64,000 nucleotides of DNA, from contig NC_052487.1 in the NCBI RefSeq assembly GCF_009730915.1, positions 19,522,529 through 19,586,528 of the forward strand, in the 5' to 3' direction. The notes beneath the pieces are model-generated. The model was not told the origin of the DNA. It saw nothing but the letters and a program-made list of their open reading frames with translations, and ran no database searches. Both the position numbers and the translations under genes were made by a program. This document shows positions 10,725 to 24,500 of this stretch, one piece after another; the stretch's first letter is position 1, and every line of letters begins with the position of its first letter. This DNA comes from Dioscorea cayenensis subsp. rotundata (taxonomy: Eukaryota; Streptophyta; Magnoliopsida; Dioscoreales; Dioscoreaceae).

Positions 10725-12707
10725 GGTTGAGTAGTGTAAGAGCTAGGATTGAAAAGCTTATAAGTGATGATGTAGATTTCCATTAGCCATGAAACAACAA
10801 CAACAACAACAAGTATAATAACAAGCATGTATAGATTGAGAAAGGTGAGAAGGATGAGGAGGAGGAGTGAGAAGGATGAGGAGGAGGAGAAGGAGAAAGA
10901 AGAGAGAAGAAGCTAAGGTGGTGAAGAGCTATAAACCCTGGAATTCTTGATTTTAACTTTAACTGAAGGCCATGAGAAAAAGGAAAAGGTGCACAAAACC
11001 CTCTCTTTCTCTCTCCAAGGTCTATTTGGTGGTATCTATGTCTAGAGAGGGAAAGCTAGAGAGAGACTGTGGGTGTCTTTGGTGTAATTTTTAATTTTTT
11101 TTTAAATTAAAAAAAAATTTAGGGTTGGGGACAAGAAAGCAAAAGGAAGAAACGGCCCTGCACAGCTGTTATACTGTATACTAAAAAGAGAAAGAGTGCT
11201 CAAACTAAATACCATTTAAAGAAAAGAATCATTTATCTGTCTTCATTATAAATGCATAAACATATATATATTTATTATTTATATTTGTATATTGGGTTTT
11301 TAAAAGAATTCTTTTTATATTCTTATAAACACCGAGAATTTTGCTATTATAATCTTTTTTTTGGTTGATGAGCAAAATGTTAAATTAATAATTTTGATAT
11401 AATTATTAAAGTTTAAGAAAAATTAATTCCCGATCTATATCCTAAAATAACTTTAGCAATATTGCCCCAAAAATAAAAGTTGGAATTTTATTTTTCTATC
11501 AAGTGAAATGGTTGAGGGCTTGTTCATCTTTATTAAAAAAATTTAAAAATACCAAAAGATTTTTAATCCAGCAATACTGGCCCACTGTGAAAATGTAATG
11601 TAGGATTTTTAAATATTTTGAATTCAAGTCTTATTTGACGTGTATGATAATCGATCTACCTTCATTATAGTCCACATCATTATATGAGGTGCCAGATGGA
11701 TGGACGATCAATATCCTATTTCGTATGCATGGCTATAACTAATTGCACTTGTCGTATTTGTCAAAAAAATAAAATAAAATAAAATATCAATTCCATTTTA
11801 AAGGTGGGGAGAGGTTTTTTTTATATTTTAATATTTATATTAATTTTTGTATTTAAAATAATTAATTTCTTAGAGATATATATAAATATTAAGATTACCT
11901 TCTCACCTATAAAATACAAAAAATATACTTATATTATATTATATTCAGAGGAAAGAGAATAGGGAAGCAAGAAGAGTGAGGGGAAGAAGGGAGAGAAGTC
12001 ACATGGGACTTGAGATGTTTTAGCTGAAATGATGAAACTTTTGGACATGAGGGAGGGTGGTGTGGGAGTGTGTGAAGTGAATCCTTAGGTTGCTTAAATT
12101 GCAAGGCAAAATGAGGACGGATACATAATGATCCTTCTATTAAATAAATTATTTTATAACAGTATATCAATAAATATTATTATAAATAAATTAATATATA
12201 CATATTGGAACACATGGACAAGCAAACTTTGATTAGAAGGAGAGGTCCTCATGATTATTGTATGAGAATTTTGTTATGTCAAAAGACTGCCAAAAGAACA
12301 AGCCTATCTTGAGTAGGGTGCTGATCCTATTCATGCATTATATTAAGGATTAAAAAAATATATATACAAGGGACTGATCCAAGTAGTAAAATTTTTAATT
12401 ATTTAAATAAATTATTTTAAATTCCAATTTGTATACATGTAAAATACTTGTCAAGCGAGATCTACTATTGTTTGTGATTTAAGAAATTCAGGATTTATTT
12501 TTATTTTTTTAGATTTTTAACCATTTGGGAGATAATTGACAACTTATTTGGTTTTATGGTAGCCTGGTTTATATATGTTTATAAAAAATAATAATGAGAT
12601 AAAAATTATTATTTATTTACGCTAATTTTGAACCTTACAATAAAAAATAATCAAATATTTTCTTTATATTTTTTTTAGAAATTTACACACATATATATAT
12701 ATATATA

Positions 12708-12964
12708 GAGAACCCATCATCTAGGGACGTCCCTAGATTTCAAATCTAGGGATGTCCATAGTAGCCATCGGATGAAAATCTGACGGCTCTTATCATTATG
12801 AACAGTAGAAACCGCGTTCTACAGTGTTGTACAATGATCATGAACAGTAGAAAGGTGTACAGTGTTTATATAATCAATCAACCATCGGATGATGATCCAA
12901 CGGCTTAGATTTAAAAACATCCCTAAAATTGAAATCTAGGGACGTCCCTAGATGATGTTTTCCC
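12708..12964. mobile_element. 257-bp MITE with palindromic termini, inserted in (TA)n
   Basis: The terminal inverted repeats extend about 48 bases with few mismatches. Each arm contains the 16-base palindrome CTAGGGACGTCCCTAG. The left end reads GAGAACCCATCATCTAGGG; the right end on the minus strand reads GGGAAAACATCATCTAGGG. The element is flanked by (AT)n on both sides (12690-12707 and 12965-12976), so a TA target duplication cannot be told from the microsatellite. Its interior includes gatgatgatccaacggctt. There is no coding capacity. This resembles microsatellite-targeting MITEs such as rice Micron. Confidence 0.82.
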
Positions 12965-13768
12965 ATATATATATATACACATGCTAATAGACTTTTGATC
13001 TAGTCGTATTTGCCCCAGCATAAAAAATGTTGGTATTAAAATTTTATTACTCATGTTTGAAATTTGTTAGATACGATGATGATAATAACAAATTCTCGAT
13101 CGTAAATATAAGTTTACGGTCTAAACTTTGTGTCGTCAAGGGAGTGTCATTAAGTGAGGGTGCACGGTGAGACTTTTAATTCCTGAGTGTACACATGCTC
13201 TCAATGTGCATGCACTTTTCATATTTGTCAAAAAATTATATAAAATAGAAAAATGTATATACATATATGGGTTATATATATTTTTAAGCATCACATGAGG
13301 AAAAAGAATGCAGTATTTTTTTATTCTGATTAATTTTAGAAATATGTGCATGTTCAAATTGAATGTTCCGCATCAATTTATTATGCTTATAGTGGGCCAT
13401 GCATTAAAATACATAAGAAAATGGTTAGGTTCATCCCAAATAGTGTTGTTTTGACTTTTAAATTTGGATTTTTAATTTAAAAATAATAAAATGGATGCTT
13501 GTTGTGGATAGCAAGATGAAATAGATTAAAAACAATTACTGCATGCATTTAAATTGTTCAAATTAAATGTTGCACAATGAATTCAAACACCAAAATTAAT
13601 AAATGTTCATTAACACAAAAATTGTGTTCATGAATCTGATTTTATTTATTTCATCTGATTTTATTGTAAATATCTATAGAAGTGCACATCATCAAATCTA
13701 ATAATAAGGTTGTAATTAATTATAATTATTCACGCTTACATTATTTACATAAAAGAAATCATGAATAT

Positions 13769-13793
13769 GGTGTGTGTGTGTGTGTGTGTGTGT
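13769..13793. repeat. (TG)n microsatellite
   Basis: About twelve perfect TG units. It is noncoding. Confidence 0.95.
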
Positions 13794-14502
13794 TGGAAAA
13801 AGTACAATGTTGAAGTTTGATGTGGTGTGTGAAATAATTGATCACAAAATCAAAATGGGGCCCCTAAATTGGGACCTTGTTTTTGATGCAATTATAGTAA
13901 TGTTTATTTTTATGATTTTTATGTCTCTTGATCACAATCCAAAAGGTTGGAAATTAGACGCTTTTGAATATTAGCATAACATTAAGACAGTATTTAAATG
14001 AATATTTTCTTTTAGGTGATTGTTTTAATTGACAAATTTTTTATTGTCTGAAATAGTGGCACATCAAAAATTAGTGTTACCTTCCTAATGACAATGGTTT
14101 ATATATATATATATATAATTATTGAATGCCTTTTTAATTTATGATATAGAGGCCAAAAATATTGGGCAATTAAGAAATAACACACTCTACTGATGGACAT
14201 AACCAAAATAATAATATTCACATGAATGTAAGACATTGTTAGAAAACTAAATAAATTTGTTAAGATAACTGGTAGTTAACTTTATAAAAAGAACGAATCT
14301 CTTCAAATGGAGAATTGTAAAAAATGAAGAAATAAGCTTTAAAAAAAAAATAGTAGAAGCTTTACAATATGATATATTTGATTTGATTTTTGAAAAATTG
14401 ATGTGGAAGGGAAAGTTTGCTAATCTCAAATAGTTTGGATTAATGACTAGTTAATTGTTGCATCAATATCTAATGTCATGGAAATAACTAAATTATGTCG
14501 TA

Positions 14503-14749
14503 ACAATTCATCTATGGACATTCATAGATAATAAATCTATGGACATCCATTATCAACCATTGGATCTCGATCTAACGCCCAATAATAATGAACAATGTTT
14601 AATACAATAACAAGTACAGTAATTATTTTTTGAAACAGTACAATAAATAGTATTATTGTTCATCAATTTCAGTTTTTTGATCGCTATCCAACAATTAATA
14701 ATTGGACATCCATAGATTTTTTATCTATGGATATTTATAGAGGATGGTT

Positions 14750-14753
<4 letters not shown>
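14503..14753. mobile_element. MITE-like element next to (TA)n
   Basis: The inverted termini contain ctatggacattcatagataa on the left and, on the minus strand on the right, ATATCCATAGATAAAAAATC; the inner arms match as aatctatggacatcca. The interior has ggatctcgatctaacg and ttattgttcatc. The right side abuts (AT)n at 14754-14781. It is related in design to the 7141 element and has no coding capacity. Confidence 0.65.
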
Positions 14754-14784
<31 letters not shown>

Positions 14785-15506
14785 GTCTTTTGGAAGTCAA
14801 TGATATGCACAAGCATGAAACAAGCTCAGTGAGCAGTTTATGCTCTCACCTTGTGTGGATTTTGATGTTCAATTTTAAATCACCATCAGCTTAGATCAAA
14901 ATTATTGTGTAATAATTCAATCAATTTTTTTTTTGTAAATATAAGTTTAAAATATAAAATTATGAAAAGTTAAATTGGAAGAATCGTGTTACAGCTCTTT
15001 GAAACCATGAAGGTATAAAAATCAATTTTATCCAAATACATGTCTTGTTTTTAGTCAATGAAAATAAAAATATTGTTTCATAATAAATATACTTTAACAA
15101 AAATTAAACTCAATCCATAAAAAAGATATCAGTACATGTTTAAAATCGTAATTCTGTTGTTTTTCTTTTGCTATTTTGACACCAATGACAAATTTATCTT
15201 TTTTTTTTAACAAAATTAAATCAAGAATAATTTATTTATAGTAATTTTTATTTTATAAATTATATATATATATATATATATTTTTTGAGGTAGGATAACA
15301 AAGCACCAACCCTCAGGAGCATATGCGAATGGGGGAATTGCCACAACATCTTCATCCTCTTGAAATTGAGAAGCGCGATTTATAAATTATATATATAGCT
15401 CTATAAAATCTTCATCCATATCACTGTGTATAAAGATAAAAAAAATATTCTCAAATGTTTTCTAAAACTACACTATAATAATAATAACAAAAACAATAGC
15501 AGCAGC

Positions 15507-15552
<46 letters not shown>
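15507..15552. repeat. (AAT)n microsatellite
   Basis: About fifteen ATA/AAT units. The poly-asparagine frame it creates is not a gene. Confidence 0.95.
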
Positions 15553-15553
<1 letters not shown>

Positions 15554-15664
15554 ATTATACAACGATTATCTTTATACAGAAAAAAGCACGAAATTAATAA
15601 ATCTTCTTCAAATTATAGTTCAAGTCCACCGTCTGATTTCCAGGCGGTGGCGCCCATCGATGAT

Positions 15665-16098
15665 TCAATCTGAGCCGTTCAAAGAGTTACAATGTCGAGA
15701 AACGTGGTATGATCTGATGGACAGCTGAGATTGATCTCCCACAAGATCTTTCCAATCTGAGCCATTCAAAGAATTCCAATGTTGAGAAATGTGGTATGAT
15801 CTCATGGACAGCTGAGATTGATTTCCTATAAGATCTTTTCAATCTGAACCGTTCAAAGAGTTACAATGTCGAGAAATGTGCTATGATCTCATGGACAGCT
15901 GAGATTGATTTCCTATAAGATCTTTTCAATCTGAACCGTTCAAAGTGTTACAATCTCGAGGAACGAGATATGATCTGATGGACAGTTTGGATTGATTTCC
16001 TACAAAATTCTCCCAATCGGAGCCGTTGAAATATTTTCAATCTCGAGGAATGAGATGACCAGATGGACGACTGAGATTGATTTCAAAGGAGAGGTTCT
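15665..16098. repeat. Five-copy 87-bp tandem array upstream of alpha-MPP
   Basis: The marker tcaatctgagccgttcaaag or its variants recurs at 15665, 15752, 15839, 15926 and about 16013, an exact 87-base period. Each unit continues with gttacaatgtcgag, a gtatgatctgatggacagct-like stretch, and gagattgatttcct. The last unit ends about 110 bases before the alpha-MPP start codon, so the array lies in the core promoter or 5' UTR. It is more GC-rich than the flanking DNA. Confidence 0.9.
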
Positions 16099-16206
16099 CT
16101 GATTAAGCCCGAGCAGTCGGGTAAACAGGAGAACAAGAAGCTCGTTCTCGATCTCGAGCCGTCTCCATCTCCGCTTCCGATATCTAGGGTTTCGCCGCTC
16201 CCGATC

Positions 16207-19200
16207 ATGTACCGAGCTGCAGCTTCTCTCAACGCTTTCAAGGTCAGTGCTTGTGGAAAACCCTAATCGCACCATTTGTCGATCCATTTCTGTCTGTATT
16301 TTCATTTTCCGATATGTTATTGGTGTTCTGTAGCTCTGTTGTTCTGGATCTAGGTTTTTAGGTTATATTCTGAGGTTTTTTGAGGGAATTTTCGCTGATT
16401 GGAAGTGTGTCCCTTGATTTAGTTCAGTAGGTGTAGAAAGGAATTAATGTGACGATGTTTCGTTTCAACTTATAATCTTGGATTATGGACTAATTTTGGT
16501 GTATATCGTCGTCGTAGTTTTGATCTCGATGTTTATAAGAATATGTTTAGATGCATTTAGTATGTGATTTTGTATTAGATTAGAATCAGGTGCTTTCTTT
16601 TTCACTGTGTACTTCCCAATGTAAAAAAATTATAAATTGAAATCCTTGAGTGGATTGAGGACAATTAGCAATGAAGCAATGGATAGAGAATTAGCTTTAT
16701 CTGTTAAGCTTGCGGTGAAAAGAAGGGGATAGGGTATTTCTACATTGAAAAATGATGAAATGCATGGAGTAAAATATTGTCTTTTCTTCTTAGATTTTTT
16801 TTTTCTTCAAAAGAGATTGTTTGACACTTCATTTGTGAAATGTGAACCACAAGATTGGATGTTTTATGGAATAGGTCTAAAAATTTTGGTGGTAAAAGTT
16901 CACTAGATAGAGAAGTTGACCAAGATTTTGTAATTTGCTGCCAAACCTATTCTAATTCAAACTGCTTGGAATTGGATGATGGGGGATCACCGAATTGCCT
17001 TCTTTTTGGAACATAAAGTTAAATTAGAGAAGGTTTTTTTCATTTTTACTTTTTGGCGCATATATAGCACTAGGTAACTGCTGCAGTTTATCTGAAGCAT
17101 CTTATCGTTGACAATTCGTGTACACAGCGCCATGCAGGCGATACCAGGGTGTGTGGCCCTGCTGCTCGATTTGCCAGCACAAGCATTGCAAAAAGGTCCT
17201 CTGGTGGATTCTTCAGTTGGCTCACAGGAGAGAAGTCCAGTCAGCTTCCTGCCTTAGATTTCCTCTTCCAGGTGTTACCCTCCCTCCTCCGCTTCCTGAT
17301 CATGTAGAGCCAGGAAAGACAAAGATCACAACTCTTCCAAATGGTGCCAAGATCGCCTCAGAAACATCACCAGTATGTTTTCATGTTATCATCTGACCAA
17401 TTAGACATTTGTTTCTTGTTTTTATCTAATATATGTTTTGATTATCATTGTTTGTGCTTGGATATTGGTTAGAATCCTGCTGCGTCAATAGGAGTATATG
17501 TTGACTGTGGTTCAATATATGAAACTCCTGCTTCTTTTGGGGCCTCTCATCTGTTGGAGAGAATGGCCTTCAAGAGCACAACAAACAGGAGTCATCTGCG
17601 GATTGTGCGCGAAGTAGAAGCTATTGGAGGCAATGTTAGTGCATCTGCCTCTCGCGAACAGATGGGTTATACTTATGATGCTCTTAAAACATACATGCCT
17701 GAGATGGTAGAGGTGCTTATTGACTGTGTCAGGAATCCTGCCTTCCTTGATTGGGAAGTCAATGAGCAGGTATTTAGTCTCTAGAATTATCATTTCTAAA
17801 CATAGCTGTTGACTATTTCAGTTCTCTTAATTAGGCATCCCTTGGTATACTGCAGCTTCAGAAACTGAAGGCAGAGATTGGAGAAGCTGCAAACAATCCT
17901 CAGGGTTTGCTCTTAGAGGCTCTTCATTCTGCTGGGTACTCTGGTGCACTGGCAAATCCTCTGGTTGCTCCAGAATCTGCAATTAATAGATTAAATAGTA
18001 ACATTTTTGGAGGAATTTGTTGCTGTATGACTTCTCCTTTTGCAATAATGAACTAATGTCTCTAACAATTGTGGTTTGTTTTGTTAATTCTCTCTTGTGG
18101 TTATTTTCCAACTTTGCAAAATGCAGGAGAACTACACTGCTTCCCGCATTGTGCTAGCAGCATCTGGCGTGGACCATGATGAGTTAGTTTCAATAGCTGA
18201 GCCTCTTTTGTCTGATCTTCCCAAGGTCGCTCGTGTTATGGAGCCAATGTCCGTGTATGTTGGAGGTGAATATAGATGCCAGGCGGATTCGGGGGTGCGT
18301 CCTAACTCATTTGTGTGTTCTCTTTCCTTTTACAACTTCCTTTCACATTTCTGAAGTTTCTGCTTCTCAACAGAAGACGCATCTCGCCATTGCTTTTGAG
18401 GTTCCTGGTGGTTGGCTTAATGAGAAGGATGCCATGACCCTTACTGTTCTTCAGGTCAAAAATTTTTTATTCAATGATAAGTGGTCTAATTAGTGTTGGA
18501 TCCAAATATTATTTCATTTAACTGGCCTCTTTGAAAAATTCCATGATGCCATCCATACTGATGCTCCTTGTTTTGATTTTTATGACTCAGATGCTTATGG
18601 GAGGTGGTGGCTCTTTTTCTGCTGGAGGCCCGGGCAAAGGGATGCATTCTCGGCTATGTAAGCACACCCACAATATTACAATTTTGAGCATTGCAGAATA
18701 TGCTGAACAAGATAATTGAGAACTTCCTCTGTTTTTTTTTTTTTTATCTGAATGTAACTTTTGGAATCATGCTCATGAGCAGATAGGCGGGTCTTGAATG
18801 AGTTCCAACAGATTGAGTCTTACTCTGCTTTCAATAGTATCTACAACTATACAGGCATTTTTGGAATTCATGCAACTACGGTAGGATAATCCTATTTGCT
18901 TCTCTTATGGCATTATGCTTATTTCAACTATATTTTTGGTTGTGTGCTAATTGTAGAATTTGTGTTGACAATCGATGTTTTTTGTAGTTCATCTATTGTT
19001 GACCACATTATGTGATTTCTTATATTTTTCTGTTTGTCTCTAATTTGTGGCTTCTGAGATCTATATAAGCGAATGCTGATTGTAGTTGTCATGAAGCAAA
19101 TCATCCAAGGATTTTATTAATCTTGTTATAGGGACATCAATATGATAGATCCAGAGAATACAGCTGCCTTGGATTCTATTAATCTGTTCTGATTTTTCAT

Positions 19201-20662
19201 TGAAGCAATTTTGGAGCTCTCTGAATTCCTGTTTGCTTGGATTTTGTTGTCAGATTACAGATTCCCTATTAGTTTCTAATTTAAGATCCAGTGCAGGGCC
19301 ATTTCAGGAATGACTGTTTGTGATATTCTTAGATGTACCATTGGAAATAACTTATGTTTCGTTCCTATAGAATAAGGCAGTGCAATTTATGGGATCACTG
19401 CTTGAAAAAAACTTGTGCCAAATGGCTTTTGTTCTGCGGTTGCAGTGTATGTATAAGCAAGCTGAGGTAGAAAATGGTTCTATCATATGATATATCTGAG
19501 TCATTGCAGTATTAAAATGGGATCTCTCCATAAGCAGGTGCAGGGATTTTCAATATATGTAAAACATTTCTGCACTATAAACCAAGTAACCACACATTGA
19601 AGTCTTGTTAGAAAGTTATCAAGCACAGTTCTCTCAAACACAATATCATACGTAAATTTCAGCATGGCATGTATATGTTGTGACTTTAGGGATAGCTTAG
19701 TGGTGTCACTGCCTGATTCATCAACTTATTTATTCTATAACTTCCTTTAGCTCTATGCAGTACCTATTCCATGGTCCATTGGTTCTACATGGGAAATGGC
19801 CATCCTTATGAATAAATAGATGCTTTCTGTTACAATAATTGCTTTACTTAAAAAATGCGCTTAATTCTTTCCATCTGGTTATGCAAAACAAATGAAGTGA
19901 TGTTTCATCTAGTTTTGCTCCTCTGTCCGCGGAAATTGACATTTTGCTTCCAATGGATGGCTTTAATCAGGGTCCAGATTTTGTTAATAAAGCTGTTGAT
20001 TTGGCAGCTAGAGAACTTGTTGCAGTTGCAACTCCTGGCCAAGGTTTGGTTTTGACCACTGCTATGTTCTTTTCCTTGGTTGTTGAGAGCAATCCTTAAT
20101 TTTTAGTTCTTGCAGTTGAACAGGTAGAACTTGACCGTGCCAAAGCATCAACCAAGTCTGCAGTTTTGATGAACCTCGAATCAAGAGTACGCTATTCACC
20201 AATTTTATTCTCTCCCTATGGTGCTGATTGGTATTTTTGGTTGTTAATAGTTGATTGTATTTCCATTTTCCAGATGGTAGCATCAGAAGATATTGGGCGC
20301 CAAATCTTGACATATGGCGAGAGGTTTCTCTATCCCTATAAAACATGAACTTACAGTTGCATTTCATGTCTAGATGGTAATGATTTTTCTCGTCATGAAT
20401 TCACAATGCAGGAAACCTATCGAACATTTCTTGAAAATGTTAGATGAAATTACACTGAAAGATATTGCATCACTTGCAGAGAGTTAATTTCATCCCCGCT
20501 CACAATGGCTTCTTGGGGAGATGGTATGCTGAATATCTTATTGATGCTAGAACTTTCATTAATCTTATTAGTGTGTGTGTCTCTAACTTGGCCGCCTTCT
20601 TTTCTGTAGTTATCCATGTTCCCAGTTATGAATCTGTTAGCGGGAAGTTCCGATCAAGGTAA
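16207..20662 (+). CDS. Mitochondrial processing peptidase alpha subunit (three single-base frame breaks)
   Basis: The thirteen exons are 16207-16242, 17128-17372, 17473-17769, 17856-18024, 18127-18294, 18374-18454, 18591-18657, 18783-18880, 19971-20043, 20116-20186, 20274-20323, 20412-20523 and 20610-20662. They encode an M16-family protein of about 506 residues, the usual alpha-MPP length. Alpha-MPP binds presequences through its glycine-rich loop ([15 protein letters not shown], exon 7) while beta-MPP holds the zinc site; in plants both sit in the cytochrome bc1 complex. Other family matches are [37 protein letters not shown] and [11 protein letters not shown]. All splice junctions are GT-AG. 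Exon 2 is one base short near 17262, exon 4 has one T too many near 18005, and exon 12 is one base short near 20485. Each shows as a non-multiple of three in exon length and as the family sequence resuming in another frame. Consensus error or a very young pseudogene are both possible. Confidence 0.9.
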
Positions 20663-21574
20663 ATTACCCCAAGGCCTGATGAATGTATAATCTTCTGCAA
20701 TTTTTGAAGGCCCTCCTTGGCTACAATATTTGCAACTGAAAAATAAATCAATTGATCGGGAGAATTAGCCCTCTCTCGGCATTGAACCTTGATTCATTTT
20801 TGGTATTTTTATTGTATCTCCTTTACAACCCTTTTTAACCGTTATGGAACTTTTGATGAGTTATGATATAAACTTGTGTAGCACCAAAGGATAACTAAAC
20901 TCGCATCATTCTAATGTTTTTTGATGTTTGGGATAAACTTAAGAAGCATGAAATTCCAAATTGGTATTCTTGCACCATGCACTGGCAATTGGTTATTCTC
21001 TTGTGATCTCTGATAGGTTCACGTAACTTGGAGGATGAGAAGGTACGGTAGCAAACATTCCAGAGGGGATTAAAAAAAATCTAGGGAAAAAAATTGCATA
21101 TAATGATATAAACCCTTTGAGGAGTACATCATATACAATTTCTGGCCTTCTAGTATATTTTTATTATTTCATAATTTTACCATATTTAATTAAAAAATGT
21201 GGAATATAGAGATAAATGGTTATTTTTAGAAATTAGATGGACGATTAGGGCTGTTTCTGAGGTTGTATACATTAACAAAGGAAAAAAAGGAAATTCTATA
21301 ATTTGAAACCTTATTTTACACAATAATCACCCCTTGATAAATGATAAAAACAAACTAATGTTTGCTTACAACCTAGCACTTACAATGAATCCCTGAACTT
21401 ATGGATTCAAATTACGAACAAAGGAACAGTTTTTAAAAACCAAGATTAATCCCTAAACTTGTTAACTCAATGGGATTTTATAAATTCAATGGGATTAAGA
21501 ACAAAGGAACTGCCTGTAAAAATTAAGATGGCGAAACATAATATCACTTTTCGGTAAATGATGCACGAAAAACA
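20663..21574. other. Intergenic DNA between convergent 3' ends
   Basis: The alpha-MPP gene ends at 20662 on the plus strand and the DeSI-like gene ends at 21575 on the minus strand, so this AT-rich stretch should hold both 3' UTRs. No gene or repeat is seen. Confidence 0.6.
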
Positions 21575-24500
21575 TCATTTAAGGCTTTCCTTCACAAAGG
21601 TAACCTCAGCACCTGAAGATGATGAGAGAAGACATCTATCCTGATCCGTTTCATCAGCAGTGATGATTGAGAAAGATTCAGATCCATCTTCTAAGAACAT
21701 CAAAAAATAGAAAAAAACTTTTGATAAGTAATAACAGAACTTTATTTATCCAGTCTAATAAAGCACCCAACTTACAGTTGCAACTTTGTAAAGACTACTA
21801 ACTATAACTGACAAAATAAATTCAAGCAACCAGAGTTTGAGTTCACAAACCTGAGAATGCATGGTAGTCATGTATCTGTTTAACTGCTGGTAACTGAAGG
21901 CTTTCAGGTAGAAGACAGTTGCACATTGCACCCTGAAAGAAATTTGTAGTATTAACCTTCATGCTGGTCGCAGTATAAGAACAACCTTGTCAAATAGAGA
22001 AAGTAAAAATTTAATGAAGAAAATGTACAGCTTTCACTTAGAATTTGAAAAAGATAGAAACATAGTGCTTGAAAGCCTAGCTGTTAATTCTATCATTAGT
22101 CAAAGAAATGAAAAAGAACTTAAATATTTAACTGGACACGACATAAAATCTATGGTACTCAAGAAACAACACTGATAATGAAAAATTTAGAGCATGAACA
22201 GACATGGCTAAACAATTTAAATGTTCAGTTGCTAAGGGCTTACCTAAGCGAGCAAGCCGGTTGACCCATCCAGGAATTGGTTTGCCTATTAATTTTGAGC
22301 TTACATCATTTGTAAAATGATTGCAGTTTTTGGAGATAAGGTGATATGTATCGCCATGATAGTCGGAGGCCAATTGCTCCATGAATGTATGTGTTTCGAA
22401 GGAGACAAACTAATACAACCCAATGTGATGGAGCGCCTGTAGACAAAGCCTGGACAGTTCTTTGGCTCCACCTCAAACACTCCTGTAACTGGGAAATCAT
22501 GGGCTCCAAAAACCATATTCCAATCCATGAACTGTCACAACAAAGTAAAAATTGAAAATCAACTCACAATTTCACAGTACTCCTCAAAGAGAAGTAGGGC
22601 CCTTTCTGAAATATCTGTTAAATGAGAGAAAAAAAACAATAAATTTCATTCTTAATCAATTAGAAATGGACTTCAATATGACAGCCTTTAAATCTGTTAA
22701 CTTGAAGGAGTACCATACATGTGTACATCTGTATTTTTCCACGGATAGTGAATAATGACTCCATAAATAAAATAGATTGAAAACCATATTCTCTAAAGTG
22801 AGCAGGGTACATTGTCTTGCTCATGTGACAATCAACTACCAGCAATGCAGAAAGTAAAAAATTTCTGGAAATTAAAGCAATAAAAACGTTAGAATGTCTA
22901 CCAACCACTAAAACACATATTACTTGAAAGAAGATAACAATATTAACTTACTGAAACTTAGAAACTATATTACACATGCAAGGCTATATATAAACCACCA
23001 GTTTGTCTGGCAAATTTAATTACCTCAGAGGCAATGCTAATGCACAGATGTCTTTACATCTTAAGCTTAGCTATTCAAGGTGATAGTTTGCAGCATGATT
23101 GAGCGAAACTCGTGCTAGAAGTTTCTATTTTTCCCACCAAAATACATCACACATTTATAATTCTCAACATGTCACTCAGGTGACGCAGCTTTAACTCTGC
23201 TCATAACTTCATGTACCAATTTAGACTGAGGTAACTAGATGAAGGAATCCAAGTAGAAACTACTTTAGGCTCTTCTCAAGTTACTTCAAATAAAAAGGTA
23301 TTTTTCTTCTCAAGAGGTTCTGAGGGTGATCGACAGAGATATGCCCTCATTCTCCACCAAACAACATTTTAGGGTATCTCTCCCATTACCGCTTCTAGAA
23401 CATCCAAGTCTATGACTATTTGGACTTGCAGACTTTGCAAATAGGTGAATCTAAGTAGGCATGGTTAGGTGAAACAAGGTCAAGATAATGGAAAGTATCA
23501 GAGAGGCAGTGCCATTGTGCATGTCTACTTAGAACTAGACCATGGATTGATTTGAAAAATGCATCACAAACAAACCAGAATTATATTATTATTAGCTTCG
23601 CAAAGAAAACAAAATTTATAAGTTCATGGTATTGTGGATAAACAGAGATAAATCCCACCTATACTTCCAATGGACATTGATTACCATTCATATTCCCTCT
23701 TCCCCTTCTTTCACTCCATATTAACTATTTGTGCTTGAATCAAGCATTGAAATTATTAACACAGGGAATAAACATAAGTAGAGAAAAATTAAGACAACAT
23801 GCCTGCATCCTCTCCTTTAGCACATTAAAAAAAAAAATCTCATCCAAGTAATTATCATTACCATCATCATTACTGTATCATTTACCATTCAAAGCTATGA
23901 TTACTGATTTATCTTTTTAAAAGTTGATGCAAATAGGTCCACTCCTTTTTTTTCACTGATACTTTGTGGGATTTGCTTTGCATTTATCTTTAACAGGTTA
24001 TGTACCTAATCAAAGTCCTCACTTATGAACTAGTTCTTCTTCTGTCATGCTAAACTAAGTGCTAAGCCTGCAGCATGCTAAATCTAGGAATAAAATGAAC
24101 CTCATTACTCTCAGCTACCCTCATCAGCATGGGAAGATATCAAAATCAAATATTTCCTCCTCTGAGATCTACTTGTGAAGTAAACTAAAACTATGTCCTT
24201 GTGAAAAATTGCAACTGATTCTCTAAGTTATTCTTAATCTCAATCATATGCAAATTCACAACTTCAAACCAACACTCACATCATTCATTCAAAAAAACAA
24301 AAACAAAACAAAAAAACTCTAAATTTAACAAATAATAGAACAAATTTGCCCAAGTATCGATCTGAACTATGGTTTGAAAACCACAAAAGAAACCAGCAAG
24401 AAACAAAAAAAGGATCTCAAATCTAACAACAATAACAACGATTTCCATCAAAAACTCACTTTCAATCCCCGAATGAAAGATACCGAGGCCGAACCAGTAC

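Larger units (their letters stand above)
10725..15664. other. Intergenic DNA between the NAC and alpha-MPP genes
   Basis: About 10725-11150 should be the 5' UTR and promoter of the NAC gene, with a purine-rich (gga)-type stretch near 10850-10910 and CT/GA-rich stretches. The remainder is AT-rich. It contains two MITE-like elements (12708-12964 and about 14503-14753), a (TG)n tract at about 13769-13793, (TA)n tracts, and an (AAT)n tract at 15507-15552. No gene is supported. Confidence 0.5.

Noticed and set aside
15426-15728. Poly-asparagine open frame
   Set aside because: It is produced by an (AAT)n microsatellite running into the 87-bp array; there is no domain.
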